Below, piece after piece: positions 51,761-61,232 of a DNA stretch of 64,000 bases (positions within the stretch are counted from its first letter, which is position 1; every line of letters begins with the position of its first letter). The position numbers and the translations under genes were made by a program. Origin of the DNA: Sphaerothrix gracilis (GTDB lineage: Bacteria; Cyanobacteriota; Cyanobacteriia; Phormidesmidales; Phormidesmidaceae); NCBI RefSeq assembly GCF_030405905.1, contig NZ_JASATW010000003.1, positions 270,985 to 334,984 on the forward strand, written 5' to 3'. The notes beneath the pieces were generated by a model. The model was not told the origin of the DNA. It was given only the letters and a program-made list of their open reading frames with translations, and did not search any database.

Positions 51761-52894
51761 GTGAAACTGGGACAGTGGCTGGGGCTAATTTGCCTGATTA
51801 TTTCTCTCTATATTTTGTGGCAGATTCGGCAAATTCTGCTGCTGATCTTTACTGCCGTCATTATTGCGATCGCGCTTAATTCTCTGGCCCGGCGGGTAGA
51901 GCAGCTAGGAACGCCGCGTCGGTTTGCCTTACCGGCTGTGATTGTCGCTTTCTTCGTGCTGGCAGCCCTGTTTTTTGTGGGCATTGTGCCGCCTTTCGTC
52001 GAGCAGTTCAGCTTGCTAATTGAGATCTTAATTGCCGGATTTGAGGGACTGCCCAACTTCATCCGTCAGCTACAGGGAAATCTACCTTTTGAGCTGCCTA
52101 GCCTGTCAATGGTCACAGACTGGTTAGCGGCTCAAAATGCCTCCACACTGGGAATTTTTCGCAACTTCTTCTCTTTCTTCAACAATACGCTGCAGATTCT
52201 TCTGCAGACGCTGCTAGTGGTGATTCTCTCAATCATGCTGGCGGTCAACCCCAGCGCCTATCGCGGGGCCGGACTGCGGCTGATTCCCTCCTTCTACCGG
52301 CGGCGGGCTGACGAAATTCTGCATGAGTGCGAGGTTGCCTTAGTCAACTGGATGGGGGGAATTCTGATCAGCTCGGTGTTCGTATTTGCCCTTAGCTTTT
52401 TGGGACTATCAGTTTTAGGCATCAAGCTGGTTCTAGCCCACGCGCTGCTAGCCGGACTGCTAAACTTTATTCCCAATATCGGCCCCACGCTCAGCGTCGG
52501 CTCGCCGATTTTGGTGGCCCTGCTTTCCCCCGACCCCTGGAAGGCGATCGCGGTTTTTGGCCTCTACATTGTTATCCAAAACATCGAAAGCTACTGGCTG
52601 ACCCCCACCGTCATGGCACACCAGGTTTCTCTCCTGCCTGCTTTAACCCTAGCCGCGCAGATTTTCTTTGCTACGGCCTTTGGCTTTTTGGGACTGCTGC
52701 TGGCCTTGCCCCTCGCTGTGGTCAGCAAAATCTGGCTGCAGGAGCTGCTGATCAAAGATATTTTGGATCGGTGGGTGGAAAATCCGCTGCGATCGCAAAC
52801 CGCAGTGACCATTTTGCCCCAGCCGCTGCCGCTGACAAGCGCTGAAGCCGTCGCGGCTGCCGATGGCATGGAAGGGACTTCAGAAGAAATTTAG
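51761..52894 (+). CDS. AI-2E family transporter, second copy
   Basis: 377 residues from GTG 51761 (VKLGQWLGLICLII); AAAGGA stands nine bases before. A TTG at 51725 would add 12 residues of unlike character. About eight transmembrane helices are seen, with the family motifs LLNFIPNIGPTLSVGSP and IQNIESYWLTPTVMAHQVSLLPALTLAAQIFFATAFGFLGLLLALPLA. It differs clearly from the copy at 25447. The substrate is unknown. It is monocistronic, followed by a ~85-base gap. Confidence 0.9.
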   Translation: MKLGQWLGLICLIISLYILWQIRQILLLIFTAVIIAIALNSLARRVEQLGTPRRFALPAVIVAFFVLAALFFVGIVPPFVEQFSLLIEILIAGFEGLPNFIRQLQGNLPFELPSLSMVTDWLAAQNASTLGIFRNFFSFFNNTLQILLQTLLVVILSIMLAVNPSAYRGAGLRLIPSFYRRRADEILHECEVALVNWMGGILISSVFVFALSFLGLSVLGIKLVLAHALLAGLLNFIPNIGPTLSVGSPILVALLSPDPWKAIAVFGLYIVIQNIESYWLTPTVMAHQVSLLPALTLAAQIFFATAFGFLGLLLALPLAVVSKIWLQELLIKDILDRWVENPLRSQTAVTILPQPLPLTSAEAVAAADGMEGTSEEI

Positions 52895-52978
52895 CCCAGT
52901 CAGATAGGGGGATCGTGGAACTCCCGATAGCTGGCCCTTATGATCATAAAAATAACCTTAACTGATTCATAACTCTCC

Positions 52979-54169
52979 ATGCTCAGCCGGATAAAAGCGA
53001 TCGCTGAAAAGATTTCTCCTCGCCTAATTGAAATTTACCGTCATCTCCACAGCCACCCCGAACTGAGCGGCCAAGAATACCAGACTGCAGCCTATGTCTC
53101 TGGCGTCGTCTCTTCCTGCGGCCTCCACGTTCAGGAATTTGTTGGCAAAACAGGGGTCGTGGCAGAACTCGAGGGGGCCAATCCAGAGCAGACCAGGCTG
53201 GCGATACGCACCGATATGGACGCTCTGCCCATTCCGGAGCAGACCGAACTGCCCCACACCTCCCGTCAGCTCGGCATTATGCACGCCTGCGGCCATGACG
53301 TACACACAACGGTGGGCCTGGGTACGGCCATGCTGCTGGCAGAGCTAGGGGAAACCCTGCCGGGCACTACACGCTTTATCTTTCAGCCAGCGGAGGAAAC
53401 GGCCCAGGGTGCCCGCTGGATGCTGGAAGATAATGTGATGGCGGATGTCAGCGCTATTTTGGGGCTGCATGTGTTCCCCACTATTTTGGGCGGTCATGTG
53501 GGCATTCGCTATGGGGCACTGACGGCAGCCGCTGACGATCTGGAAATTATCATTCTGGGGGAATCGGGGCATGGCGCCCGGCCCCATGAGGCGATTGACG
53601 CCATCTGGATTGCGGCCCAGGTAATCACCACGCTGCAGCAGGCCATCAGCCGGACTCACAACCCGCTGCGTCCGGTGGTGCTAACGATTGGGCAAATTTC
53701 TGGGGGGCGGGCCCCCAACGTGATTGCCAATCAGGTCAAGCTGCTGGGCACGGTGCGATCGCTGCATCCTGAAACCAGCGAAGAACTGCCCGACTGGATT
53801 GAGCAGATTGTAGCGGCTGTCTGTCAGCCGTTTGGGGCTAAGTATGAGGTGAACTATCAGCGGCGCGTTCCTTCGGTGCAGAACGATCCGGCCCTGACCC
53901 AAATTGTGGAAATGGCGGCGCAGGAGGCTTGGGGCAGCGATCGCGTCCAGATTTTGATGGAGCCTTCTCTAGGGGCTGAGGATTTTTCGCTTTATCTTGA
54001 CCAGGCACCAGGGACAATGTTTCGCTTGGGGGTCGGCTTTGCCAACAAGCCCAACTATCCCCTGCACCATCCCCAGTTTGAGGTAGATGAGTCAGCGATT
54101 GTCACGGGTGTTGTAACGATGGCCTATGCGGCCTATCAGTACTGGCAGCAGTTTGGCCGCGACGCCTAG
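52979..54169 (+). CDS. M20 family amidohydrolase
   Basis: 396 residues. It is a zinc-dependent peptidase/amidohydrolase: HSHPELSGQE, RTDMDALPIPEQ (bridging Asp), MHACGHDVHTT (zinc His and Cys), QPAEETAQGARWML (catalytic Glu pair) and LGLHVFP. A dimerisation domain lies between, and the last metal ligand is in NYPLHHPQFEVDE. Members cleave N-acyl amino acids, hippurate or indole-acetyl-amino acids; specificity is not readable. It stands alone. Confidence 0.93.
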   Translation: MLSRIKAIAEKISPRLIEIYRHLHSHPELSGQEYQTAAYVSGVVSSCGLHVQEFVGKTGVVAELEGANPEQTRLAIRTDMDALPIPEQTELPHTSRQLGIMHACGHDVHTTVGLGTAMLLAELGETLPGTTRFIFQPAEETAQGARWMLEDNVMADVSAILGLHVFPTILGGHVGIRYGALTAAADDLEIIILGESGHGARPHEAIDAIWIAAQVITTLQQAISRTHNPLRPVVLTIGQISGGRAPNVIANQVKLLGTVRSLHPETSEELPDWIEQIVAAVCQPFGAKYEVNYQRRVPSVQNDPALTQIVEMAAQEAWGSDRVQILMEPSLGAEDFSLYLDQAPGTMFRLGVGFANKPNYPLHHPQFEVDESAIVTGVVTMAYAAYQYWQQFGRDA

Positions 54170-54234
54170 GACATTCACAAATCGGTCTAAGATTTTGTGA
54201 TCAGATGGGCTAAGTCGAAAGACTCAATTAAATA

Positions 54235-54320
54235 GGACTTACGCGCCTGACAAGACTTTAACTGCTCCTAAGATCCTTGCGGCTGTCGCCCCCTGAATTA
54301 GGGGGGTAGGGGGGGATCCT
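54235..54320 (+). repeat. Dispersed repeat, forward copy
   Basis: A stretch of about 85 bases beginning GGACTTACGCGCCTGACAAG and ending GGGGGATCCT is matched in inverted orientation at 59352-59443. Shared blocks are CTGACAAGA, CGGCTGTCGCC and CCCCT-ATT-GGGGGG, the last a small palindrome. It occupies the gap between the amidohydrolase and the WG-repeat lipoprotein genes. Confidence 0.65.
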
Positions 54321-54326
54321 AGCGCT

Positions 54327-55454
54327 CTAGCGGCTAGTTTGGCCGGTGATTAAACTCCCTGCCGGATTGATGTAGCCCCAGCGATCGCCCGCCTGCACCC
54401 GCGCCAATCCCTCCGAAAATTTGCTGGCGCTGGCAAAGCTCGGCTCGACTACAATCTCGCCGGTTTTGTCAATGTAGCCGTAGCGTCCCCCTTGCTGAAT
54501 CACAGCCCGATCGCCGGAGAAGTCAGCCGCATAGTCAAACTGAGGCGCAATTACCAGCTCACCTGTTTTGTCGATATAACCCCACTTGCCACTGACCAAG
54601 ACCACTGCGTAGCCCTCGGCAAAATCAGCCGCAAAGTCGAACTCAGGGGCGATCGCCATTTCGCCTGCCGCATCAACGTAGCCCCACTGATCTCCCTGCC
54701 GCACCCGTCCTAGTCCCTCAGAAAAGCTGAAAGCGCCATCATACTGCGGCTCAATCACCATATCGCCTGTCGGGTCAAGATAGCCGTATTTGTCCCCTGT
54801 TTTAGCCACCGCTAGCGACTCCGAAAAACTCCAGGCATCCCGGAGCAGCGGCATAATCACCAGCTTGCCGGTGGGGTCAACATAGCCATACTGGCTCTGC
54901 AGCTTCACGACCGCCAGCCCTTCCGAAAAGTTCTCAGCTAAATCAAACTGGGGTTCAATCAGCCACTCTCCCTGAGGGTTAATGTAGCCATATTTCGTAC
55001 CGCCCTGCACCGCCGCCAGTCCTTCTGAAAAAGGTTTGGCCTGCCGAAACTGGACATCAATCACCCAGTCACCGCTGCGATCGATATAGCCAAAATAGTC
55101 TCCGGCCTGAGCGATCGCCCGGTTGTCGGCAAAGGCTGAAACCAGCGTAATGTTCGGGTCAATGACATTAATAACCAGGCTGCCAGTGGCGTCAATATAG
55201 CCCAGGCGATCGCCCAGGCGTACAACCGCCATGCCGTTTTCAAAATCACTGGCAGCATCAAATAGCAGGGGCTGGTTCATCTGCGTGGACTTCTCTAGGC
55301 TCATCTGCAATGGCTGTACCACAGGAACAACGCTTTGGGCTTCTAGCTGCGATGACGGGCGATCGCAGCCAGCAACCGCCAAGATAGTGAACCCTAAAAT
55401 GCAGGATTTAGCAAGCGTTAACCCAGACGATTCCCAGCGGGGCACAGCAACCAT
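54327..55454 (-). CDS. WG-repeat lipoprotein
   Basis: 375 residues. The lipobox ILAVAGC lies at residues 24-30 after a hydrophobic segment, so Cys30 would be lipidated. The rest is about eight WG (KWGYID-type) repeats of some 40 residues, for example YGYINPQGEWLIEPQFDLAENFSEGLAVV and WGYIDKTGELVIAPQFDYAADFSGDRAVI. The repeats form beta-propeller-like or solenoid folds; role unknown, often envelope associated. The gene is transcribed alone and its start ATG at 55454 is divergent from the saccharopine dehydrogenase-like gene. Confidence 0.9.
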   Translation of the reverse strand: MVAVPRWESSGLTLAKSCILGFTILAVAGCDRPSSQLEAQSVVPVVQPLQMSLEKSTQMNQPLLFDAASDFENGMAVVRLGDRLGYIDATGSLVINVIDPNITLVSAFADNRAIAQAGDYFGYIDRSGDWVIDVQFRQAKPFSEGLAAVQGGTKYGYINPQGEWLIEPQFDLAENFSEGLAVVKLQSQYGYVDPTGKLVIMPLLRDAWSFSESLAVAKTGDKYGYLDPTGDMVIEPQYDGAFSFSEGLGRVRQGDQWGYVDAAGEMAIAPEFDFAADFAEGYAVVLVSGKWGYIDKTGELVIAPQFDYAADFSGDRAVIQQGGRYGYIDKTGEIVVEPSFASASKFSEGLARVQAGDRWGYINPAGSLITGQTSR

Positions 55455-55577
55455 TAAATTGAGCCAAAATAGCCATCCCTTTCGTTCTAACGTTAAAGCC
55501 CAGCTTTTGACCGTAAACTTACCTATACTATTGAGTCAACGGGACAACAAGATGTCCGCTTAGCTAGGTGGGCCGTA

Positions 55578-56687
55578 ATGACACAATCCGTTCTTATTTT
55601 GGGGGGTACAGGGCGTATTGGCAGCAGCGTGGCGCAAGACCTGCTCTTAAACACCCAAGCCAAGCTGACTCTCAGCGGTCGCACTGGGCGATCGCAGTTA
55701 GATCTGGCGCAGCGAAGCCCCCAGCGGGTGCAGAGCATTGGCCTTGATTTGGACAATCAGGCGGCGCTGCGCGGGGCGATCGCGGCTCATGATTTAACTA
55801 TTCACTGTGCCGGGCCGTTTAGCTATCGCGACGACCGGGTGCTGCAGCTCTGTATTGCCTTGGGCAAGCCCTATATAGACGTGGCCGATAATCCCCCTTA
55901 TGTCAGAGAAGCTCTAGCGCTGCGATCGCAGGCGTCAGCGGCAGGCGTCACAGCAGTTGTCAGTACGGGCGTGTTCCCCGGCATCTCCAACAGTATGGTG
56001 CGTCAGGGTGTTGAGCAGCTTGATCAGGCTGATGAAGTGAAGCTGAGCTACGTGGTGGCTGGCTCAGGCGGGGCAGGCGTCACAGTGATGCGCACGACGT
56101 TTCTAGAGCTGCAGCATTTATTTCCGGCCTGGGTGAACGGTCAGTGGCAAGAGATTGAACCCTACAGCCAGCGCGAGACGGTAGACTTTCCGGCTCCCTA
56201 TGGCCGCTGCGGCGTCTACTGGTTCAGCACGGTAGAAGCGATGACGCTGCCCCAGTCTTTTCCGCTCAAAACCGTGATCACTAAGTTCGGTTCGCTGCCC
56301 AATTTTTACAACCATCTCACCTGGCTGATGGCCCATGCCGTGCCCAAAGACTGGCTGCGCCGACCAGAGACAGTTGAGCTGTTAGCTAAAGCTAGCTACC
56401 AGATGACCCAGCTCAGCGATCGCTTTAGCGGCACAGGCATTGCCATGCGCGCCGATATTGCAGGGCAAAAAGACGGCCAGCCGACTCACTATGTCTCAAC
56501 CCTGATGCAGGAAGATACGGCGGTTGCGGCAGGCTATGGCACCGGCAGCGTAGCGCAGATGATGCTCGCTGGTGAACTAGATCAGCCAGGCGTTTGGCCA
56601 GTGGAGCAGGCGCTGACCACGGCCCAGTTTGAGCAAGCTATGCGGCAGCGGGAAATTAAAATTACGCGATCGCTGACAGCTTCCTAG
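55578..56687 (+). CDS. Saccharopine dehydrogenase-like NAD(P)-binding protein
   Basis: 369 residues. The N-terminal Rossmann motif VLILGGTGRIGSSVAQDLL and CAGPFSYRDDRVLQLCIALGKPYIDVADN match the saccharopine dehydrogenase NADP-binding domain. The C-terminal half (HYVSTLMQEDTAVAAGYGTGSVAQMMLAGE) fits the same fold. Members are often uncharacterised oxidoreductases rather than lysine enzymes, and there are no lysine degradation genes here. The last four bases overlap lysS, which is convergent. Confidence 0.82.
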   Translation: MTQSVLILGGTGRIGSSVAQDLLLNTQAKLTLSGRTGRSQLDLAQRSPQRVQSIGLDLDNQAALRGAIAAHDLTIHCAGPFSYRDDRVLQLCIALGKPYIDVADNPPYVREALALRSQASAAGVTAVVSTGVFPGISNSMVRQGVEQLDQADEVKLSYVVAGSGGAGVTVMRTTFLELQHLFPAWVNGQWQEIEPYSQRETVDFPAPYGRCGVYWFSTVEAMTLPQSFPLKTVITKFGSLPNFYNHLTWLMAHAVPKDWLRRPETVELLAKASYQMTQLSDRFSGTGIAMRADIAGQKDGQPTHYVSTLMQEDTAVAAGYGTGSVAQMMLAGELDQPGVWPVEQALTTAQFEQAMRQREIKITRSLTAS

Positions 56688-58237
56688 TCGTCCACCTCAG
56701 CTTTTTCCTGGCGCAGCAGCGGAAAGGCAATCACATCGCGAATGCTCGCGGCATCGGTGAGCAACATCACTAGGCGATCGATGCCGATGCCTTCGCCGCA
56801 GGTGGGCGGCATCCCATACTCTAGGGCCATGAGAAAATCTTCGTCTACGCCTGGCGCTTCCAAATCCCCAGCCGCCTTCCGGGCCGCCTGCAGCTCGAAG
56901 CGCTGCCGCTGATCGACCGGATCGGTCAGCTCTGAGAAGCCATTGGCAGTTTCGCGGCCCACAATGAACAGCTCGAAACGCTCAACCAAGCCCGGCTGGC
57001 TGCGGTGGGGCTTAGCTAAGGGGGACACTTCTACCGGATAGTCAATCACAAAAGTAGGCTGAATCAGCGTCGCCTCTACTTTTTGCTCAAACGCCTCGTT
57101 CAGCAGCTTGCCAATAGAGTCTATTTCTTCTAAGTGGGTCAATCCGGCTGCGGCAGCCGCTGTCTTAGCCTGATCTAGGGTTTCAAACTGGGCGAAATCT
57201 AGCCCGGTCTTTTCCTGCACCAGCTCGTGCATGGTTACTTTGCGCCAAGGAGGCGTCAGGTCAACGGTTTCTCCCTGATAGGTAATCTGCATTGTGCCTA
57301 GCACCGACTGGGCCACTTCCGCAATCATGGCTTCGGTCAGTGCCATAAAGTCGTGGTAGTCGGCGTAAGCCTGATAGAACTCGATGCTGGTAAATTCAGG
57401 ATTATGGCGGGTGGAGATGCCCTCGTTGCGAAAGATACGGCCAATCTCAAATACTTTTTCAAAGCCGCCGACAATCATGCGCTTGAGGTGCAGCTCGGTG
57501 GCGATGCGCAGGTAAAGCTCTCGCTCCAGGGTGTTGTGATAGGTCACGAAGGGCCGCGCCTCCGCCCCGCCCGCTTCTCCCTGCAGCACCGGCGTTTCAA
57601 TCTCCAAAAAGCCGCGCTGTTCTAGGTAGCGGCGAATGCCTGTGGTAATCAGAGCGCGGCGACGAAAGGTTTCGCGCACCTCTGGATTGACGATGAGATC
57701 GACGTAGCGCTGGCGGTAACGCTTTTCCACGTCGGTGAGGCCGTGCCACTTGTCAGGGAGCGGCAGCAGGGCTTTGGTGAGAATGGCGTATTCCTGAACG
57801 CTAACTGAGAGTTCGCCTTTGTCAGTGCGGCGGAGGCTGCCTTTGACGCCTAAAATGTCGCCTACGTCAGTGAGCTGTTTGAGATGGGTGAAGGCGCTGG
57901 CATCGGTATCGGCCATACCTGCCTGAATCTTTTTCTTATCGAGATAGAGCTGAATCGTGCCGGTTTCATCCTGCAGGTTGAAAAAAGCTAGCTTGCCAAA
58001 GACGCGGCGGGCCAAAATTCGTCCGGCGATCGCCACTTCTATATCCACTTCTTCCCCATTGGGCAGATCGGCAAACTTAGTCTGCAAATCCGCGGCCGTA
58101 TGGGTGGTTTGCCAGCGGTAGCGGTAGGGATTAAAACCCAGGTCGCGGAGCTGCTGAGCTTTCTCCAGCCGGGTAGCGCGAATTTCCTCTAGGCTAGAGG
58201 CACTTTGGGCAGCCGAGCGCGATTGATCTGAGGCCAT
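56684..58237 (-). CDS. lysS: Lysyl-tRNA synthetase, class II
   Basis: 517 residues from ATG 58237; a TTG at 58261 would add eight. The N-terminal OB-fold anticodon-binding domain (VDIEVAIAGRILARRVFGKLAFFNLQDETG) precedes the class II catalytic domain: motif 1 FLEIETPVLQ, motif 2 FRNEGISTRHNPEFTSIEFYQ and motif 3 GEGIGIDRLVMLL. Lys-specific strings such as RPFVTYHN are intact. It charges tRNA-Lys. It is monocistronic, with metF next upstream on the same strand. Confidence 0.95.
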   Translation of the reverse strand: MASDQSRSAAQSASSLEEIRATRLEKAQQLRDLGFNPYRYRWQTTHTAADLQTKFADLPNGEEVDIEVAIAGRILARRVFGKLAFFNLQDETGTIQLYLDKKKIQAGMADTDASAFTHLKQLTDVGDILGVKGSLRRTDKGELSVSVQEYAILTKALLPLPDKWHGLTDVEKRYRQRYVDLIVNPEVRETFRRRALITTGIRRYLEQRGFLEIETPVLQGEAGGAEARPFVTYHNTLERELYLRIATELHLKRMIVGGFEKVFEIGRIFRNEGISTRHNPEFTSIEFYQAYADYHDFMALTEAMIAEVAQSVLGTMQITYQGETVDLTPPWRKVTMHELVQEKTGLDFAQFETLDQAKTAAAAAGLTHLEEIDSIGKLLNEAFEQKVEATLIQPTFVIDYPVEVSPLAKPHRSQPGLVERFELFIVGRETANGFSELTDPVDQRQRFELQAARKAAGDLEAPGVDEDFLMALEYGMPPTCGEGIGIDRLVMLLTDAASIRDVIAFPLLRQEKAEVDD

Positions 58238-58302
58238 TAGAGTCCTGACGAATTTTGACAAGTTCCCATTATAGAAAGGGATGGCCCAACGCGATCGCCT
58301 AG

Positions 58303-59253
58303 TTAGGACGCGGTTTCAGCGATCGCTCTGATGGGGGCAACTCCAGCTAAATCCAAAATTTGCGGAATTAGGTCTTCTCGCCGCACCGCCATTAGATGCA
58401 CGCCCTGACAGAGCTGCCGGGCGGCCTGCACCTGTTCGGCGGCAATCTTCATCCCTTCTAGCAGCGGATCGCTAGCGGCAGCTAGGCGGTCAATTGTCGC
58501 TTGGGGAATCTGCACTCCCGGTACGCAGCGATTGATAAACTGGGCATTTTTAGCCGACTTCAGCAGAAAAATACCTGCCAAAACCGGGCGATCGCAGCCT
58601 GCAGCTACCTGATCCATAAACTTCTCTAGTCGCTCAAAGTCGGAAATGAGCTGGCTTTGGAAAAACTGCGCTCCGGCTTCCAGCTTGCGCTCAAATCGGC
58701 GCTGCAGCCCTGACCAGCTCCGCGACTGCGGGTCTACCGCCGCCCCGGCAAACAGGTCGGTGGGCCGATCGGTTAGGGGCTTTTCGTTAATGTCAAAGCC
58801 GTGATTAAGCTGGTAAATCAGCTTCAGCAGCCGCACTGACTCCAAATCGAAAACGCTTTTAGCCTCGGGGTGATCGCCTGCCTTGACCGGGTCGCCAGTG
58901 AGGGCCAGGATGTTACGAATGCCCAAGGCATAGGCGCCCATGAGGTCAGCCTGCAGGGCAATGCGATTGCGATCGCGGCAGGCCATCTGGCAGATTGGCT
59001 CAATTCCCTGCTGCAGCAGAATTGCCGCCGCCGCGAGAGACGACATCCGCATCACTGCCCGACTGCCATCGGTAATATTGACCCCATGTACTCGCGGCTG
59101 CAGGCAGCGGGCCATCTCAATCATGTGACTGGGATCCCCCCCTTTAGGCGGCATCACCTCAGCCGTAATCAAAAACTGCCCCGCCTGCGCGGCTTGACGA
59201 AAGCGATGCAGCGAGGAACTGGCAGGCGGGGAACTGAGCTGAGCGGCAGTCAT
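58303..59253 (-). CDS. metF: Methylenetetrahydrofolate reductase
   Basis: 316 residues, TIM-barrel flavoprotein. It reduces methylene-THF to methyl-THF for methionine synthesis. Seen: the N-terminal FLITAEVMPPKGGD, the folate and FAD strings GVNITDGSRAVMRMSSLAAA, ICQMACRDRNRIALQADLMGAYALGIRNILALTGDPVK and GAQFFQSQLISDFERL. Its length and absence of a C-terminal regulatory domain are as in bacteria. It lies 65 bases from lysS on the same strand. Confidence 0.92.
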   Translation of the reverse strand: MTAAQLSSPPASSSLHRFRQAAQAGQFLITAEVMPPKGGDPSHMIEMARCLQPRVHGVNITDGSRAVMRMSSLAAAAILLQQGIEPICQMACRDRNRIALQADLMGAYALGIRNILALTGDPVKAGDHPEAKSVFDLESVRLLKLIYQLNHGFDINEKPLTDRPTDLFAGAAVDPQSRSWSGLQRRFERKLEAGAQFFQSQLISDFERLEKFMDQVAAGCDRPVLAGIFLLKSAKNAQFINRCVPGVQIPQATIDRLAAASDPLLEGMKIAAEQVQAARQLCQGVHLMAVRREDLIPQILDLAGVAPIRAIAETAS

Positions 59254-59351
59254 TAAAAGTCTGAATTCCTGGATTTAAAGAGAGGTCTAAGTGCGTTTTT
59301 AAAGAGCCGTGGAAGTTACGCCGTTCAAAATTGGAGACACCAATGGTAGAG

Positions 59352-59443
59352 ACAGGATCTCTCTTGCCCCCTTGAATAGAGGGGATGGCGACAGCCGGGA
59401 AATCTCGCAGTTAGCCAAAATCTTGTCAAGTGCGTAAATCCTG
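59352..59443 (-). repeat. Dispersed repeat, inverted copy
   Basis: The reverse complement begins GGATTTACGCACTTGACAAG and contains CGGCTGTCGCC and a CCCCTCTATTCAAGGGGG palindrome. It aligns with 54235-54320 over about 85 bases with many substitutions and small indels. Confidence 0.65.
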
Positions 59444-59685
59444 AGCCGTTTGGTTAGTATAACTTCTCTGCGGAGGTCCAGTTCTCCCCATAGCCACTAC
59501 AACTGGCTTTCCTCCACCAGCAGAAATTAACTATTTGCCAAGGGCTATAGTCATTGCCATCCGGTTAGAACATGAATTAACAATTGCCTGCTCGCTGGGT
59601 AAGTACTCTCTGCCGCAAAACATGGCTTATGGCAAGAAATCTTTGCGATCGCAGCTCAACGCCACGCTCAAAGTAACGTCAAGAC

Positions 59686-59834
59686 GAGCCTAGCCAATAA
59701 CCGCTCACCAAAACCCACACCGTAAGCACACGCTAGCCGATAACTAATCGCCATAACTCACACCGTAAGGGCGGGTTTAGTCTGTAACCAATCGCTACGA
59801 CCGCCACTCATCAACAAAACCCGCCCCCGTCACC
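59686..59834 (+). repeat. Second locus of the GTAAGGGCGGGTTT palindromic repeat family
   Basis: A unit opening CACCGTAAGGGCGGGTTTAG and closing CAACAAAACCCGCCCCCG (about 59760-59830) forms an imperfect hairpin like those at 28299 and 28373. Degenerate flanks AGCCTAGCCAATAACC and GCTAGCCGATAACTAATC recur as well. Confidence 0.65.
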
Positions 59835-59848
59835 CACCCCACGAAAGC

Positions 59849-61015
59849 CTACAGATTAGCCTTGATATACGCCTCCATCCGCTCCATCCCCCGCTTAATC
59901 GTATCTAGATCCGTAGCATAGGAAATACGAATACAATCGTCCGCGCCAAAAGCCAAGCCAGGTACAGTCGCCACATGCTTTTCGGTTAGCAGACCGTTGC
60001 AAAAGTCCAAAGACTTCATGCCCAACTGACTAATATCCACAAACACGTAAAATGCCCCCTGCGGTGTGGGACAGGTCAGCCCCGGCATCGCCCGAATCGC
60101 CTCAACAATATACTGCCGCCGCTGGGCAAAAGCCTGCCGCATTTCCTCCACGCAGGCTTGTGAACTCTTTAAAGCCGCGATCGCCCCATACTGGGCAAAC
60201 GTACACACATTAGAGGTGCTGTGGCTTTGCAACGTGCTGCAGGCTTTAATTAGCTCCGTAGGCCCAGCTAGATAACCCAAACGCCAGCCCGTCATGGAAT
60301 AGGCTTTGGCAAACCCATTGCTAATAATGCTGTGCTGAAACGCTTCTGGACTGGCCGCGCCAATACTCAGATGCTCAGCCCCGTCGTAGAGAATCTTTTC
60401 GTAGATTTCATCTGATACCGCCCAAATGTCAGCTTCCACCACGACTTCAGCCAGCGCTCGAATCTCGTCTGGCGTATAGACCATACCCGTCGGGTTAGAA
60501 GGTGAGTTCATCACAAACAGGCGAGTTTTGGGCGTGATGGCTTTGCGGAGCTGCTCCGGCGTAATCTTGAAGCCGCTCTCTAAATCGGTGGGCACGATCA
60601 CCGGCGTGCCCCCGGCTAGCTTTACCATTTCGGGATAGCTGACCCAGTAGGGAGCGGGGATAATTACCTCGTCGCCTGCGTCAATCAGCACCGTGATTAG
60701 GTTGTAGAGAGAATGTTTGCCGCCATTAGTGACGATGATATTCTCGGCGGCATAGCAAAGGTCGTTATCGGTCTGCAGTTTTTGGGCGATCGCCTGCCGC
60801 AGTTCCGGTTCCCCGGCAGCGGGGCCGTAGCGAGTTTTGCCCTCGTCTAGAGCTTGCTTGGCAGCGGCACAAATGTGGTCGGGGGTAGGGAAGTCGGGTT
60901 CACCCGCGCTGAAGCTACACACATCCAAGCCTTCAGCTTTCATAGCTTTGGCTTTAGCAGAGATTGCCAAGGTCATTGACGGCGAGACTTGGGTGATTCG
61001 AGCAGACAGTTTCAT
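59849..61015 (-). CDS. PLP-dependent aminotransferase (aspartate aminotransferase family)
   Basis: 388 residues, class I aminotransferase. Motifs: FSAGEPDFPTPDHI, TNGGKHSLYNL, PAPYWVSYPEMVKLAGG, NSPSNPTGMVY and the PLP-Lys region SNGFAKAYSMTGWRLGY. The C-terminal FGADDCIRISYATDLDTIKRGMERM is typical. It is probably a bacterial type Ib aspartate/prephenate aminotransferase. MtnE-type activity for methionine salvage is possible but not shown. The 217 bases upstream hold no gene. Confidence 0.9.
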   Translation of the reverse strand: MKLSARITQVSPSMTLAISAKAKAMKAEGLDVCSFSAGEPDFPTPDHICAAAKQALDEGKTRYGPAAGEPELRQAIAQKLQTDNDLCYAAENIIVTNGGKHSLYNLITVLIDAGDEVIIPAPYWVSYPEMVKLAGGTPVIVPTDLESGFKITPEQLRKAITPKTRLFVMNSPSNPTGMVYTPDEIRALAEVVVEADIWAVSDEIYEKILYDGAEHLSIGAASPEAFQHSIISNGFAKAYSMTGWRLGYLAGPTELIKACSTLQSHSTSNVCTFAQYGAIAALKSSQACVEEMRQAFAQRRQYIVEAIRAMPGLTCPTPQGAFYVFVDISQLGMKSLDFCNGLLTEKHVATVPGLAFGADDCIRISYATDLDTIKRGMERMEAYIKANL

Positions 61016-61232
61016 AGGCGTTCCCGGCTATTAAAGCGGCTGATATTAACTTACGATTCTGACTAGCTTAAAACCTTTTAATGTTGGCAGTTGCCAGATT
61101 TTTAACTTTTGACAGGATTGACGAGCTAAGTCCAACGGCTGCAGCAAACTCTCCACCTCTACAGCAACTGTCGTGCTGGCTTAGATCCCTCCGGCAGTTC
61201 GCTAGGATACTCCTCTCAGCCGAATGGTTGGC

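Larger units (their letters stand above)
59254..59848. other. Gene-free region of about 600 bases rich in dispersed repeats
   Basis: It lies between metF and the aminotransferase gene. It contains the inverted copy of the 54235 repeat at 59352-59443 and a block of the mtnB-mtnD repeat family at 59686-59834. No coding frame or RNA gene was recognised. The metF promoter should be at its left end. Confidence 0.5.

Noticed and set aside
59282..59340. Possible glutamine (glnA-type) riboswitch, because CCGTGGAAGT and CGTTCA occur
   Set aside because: The motifs are in the wrong order and spacing for the glnA RNA, and the region belongs to a repeat-rich gap.
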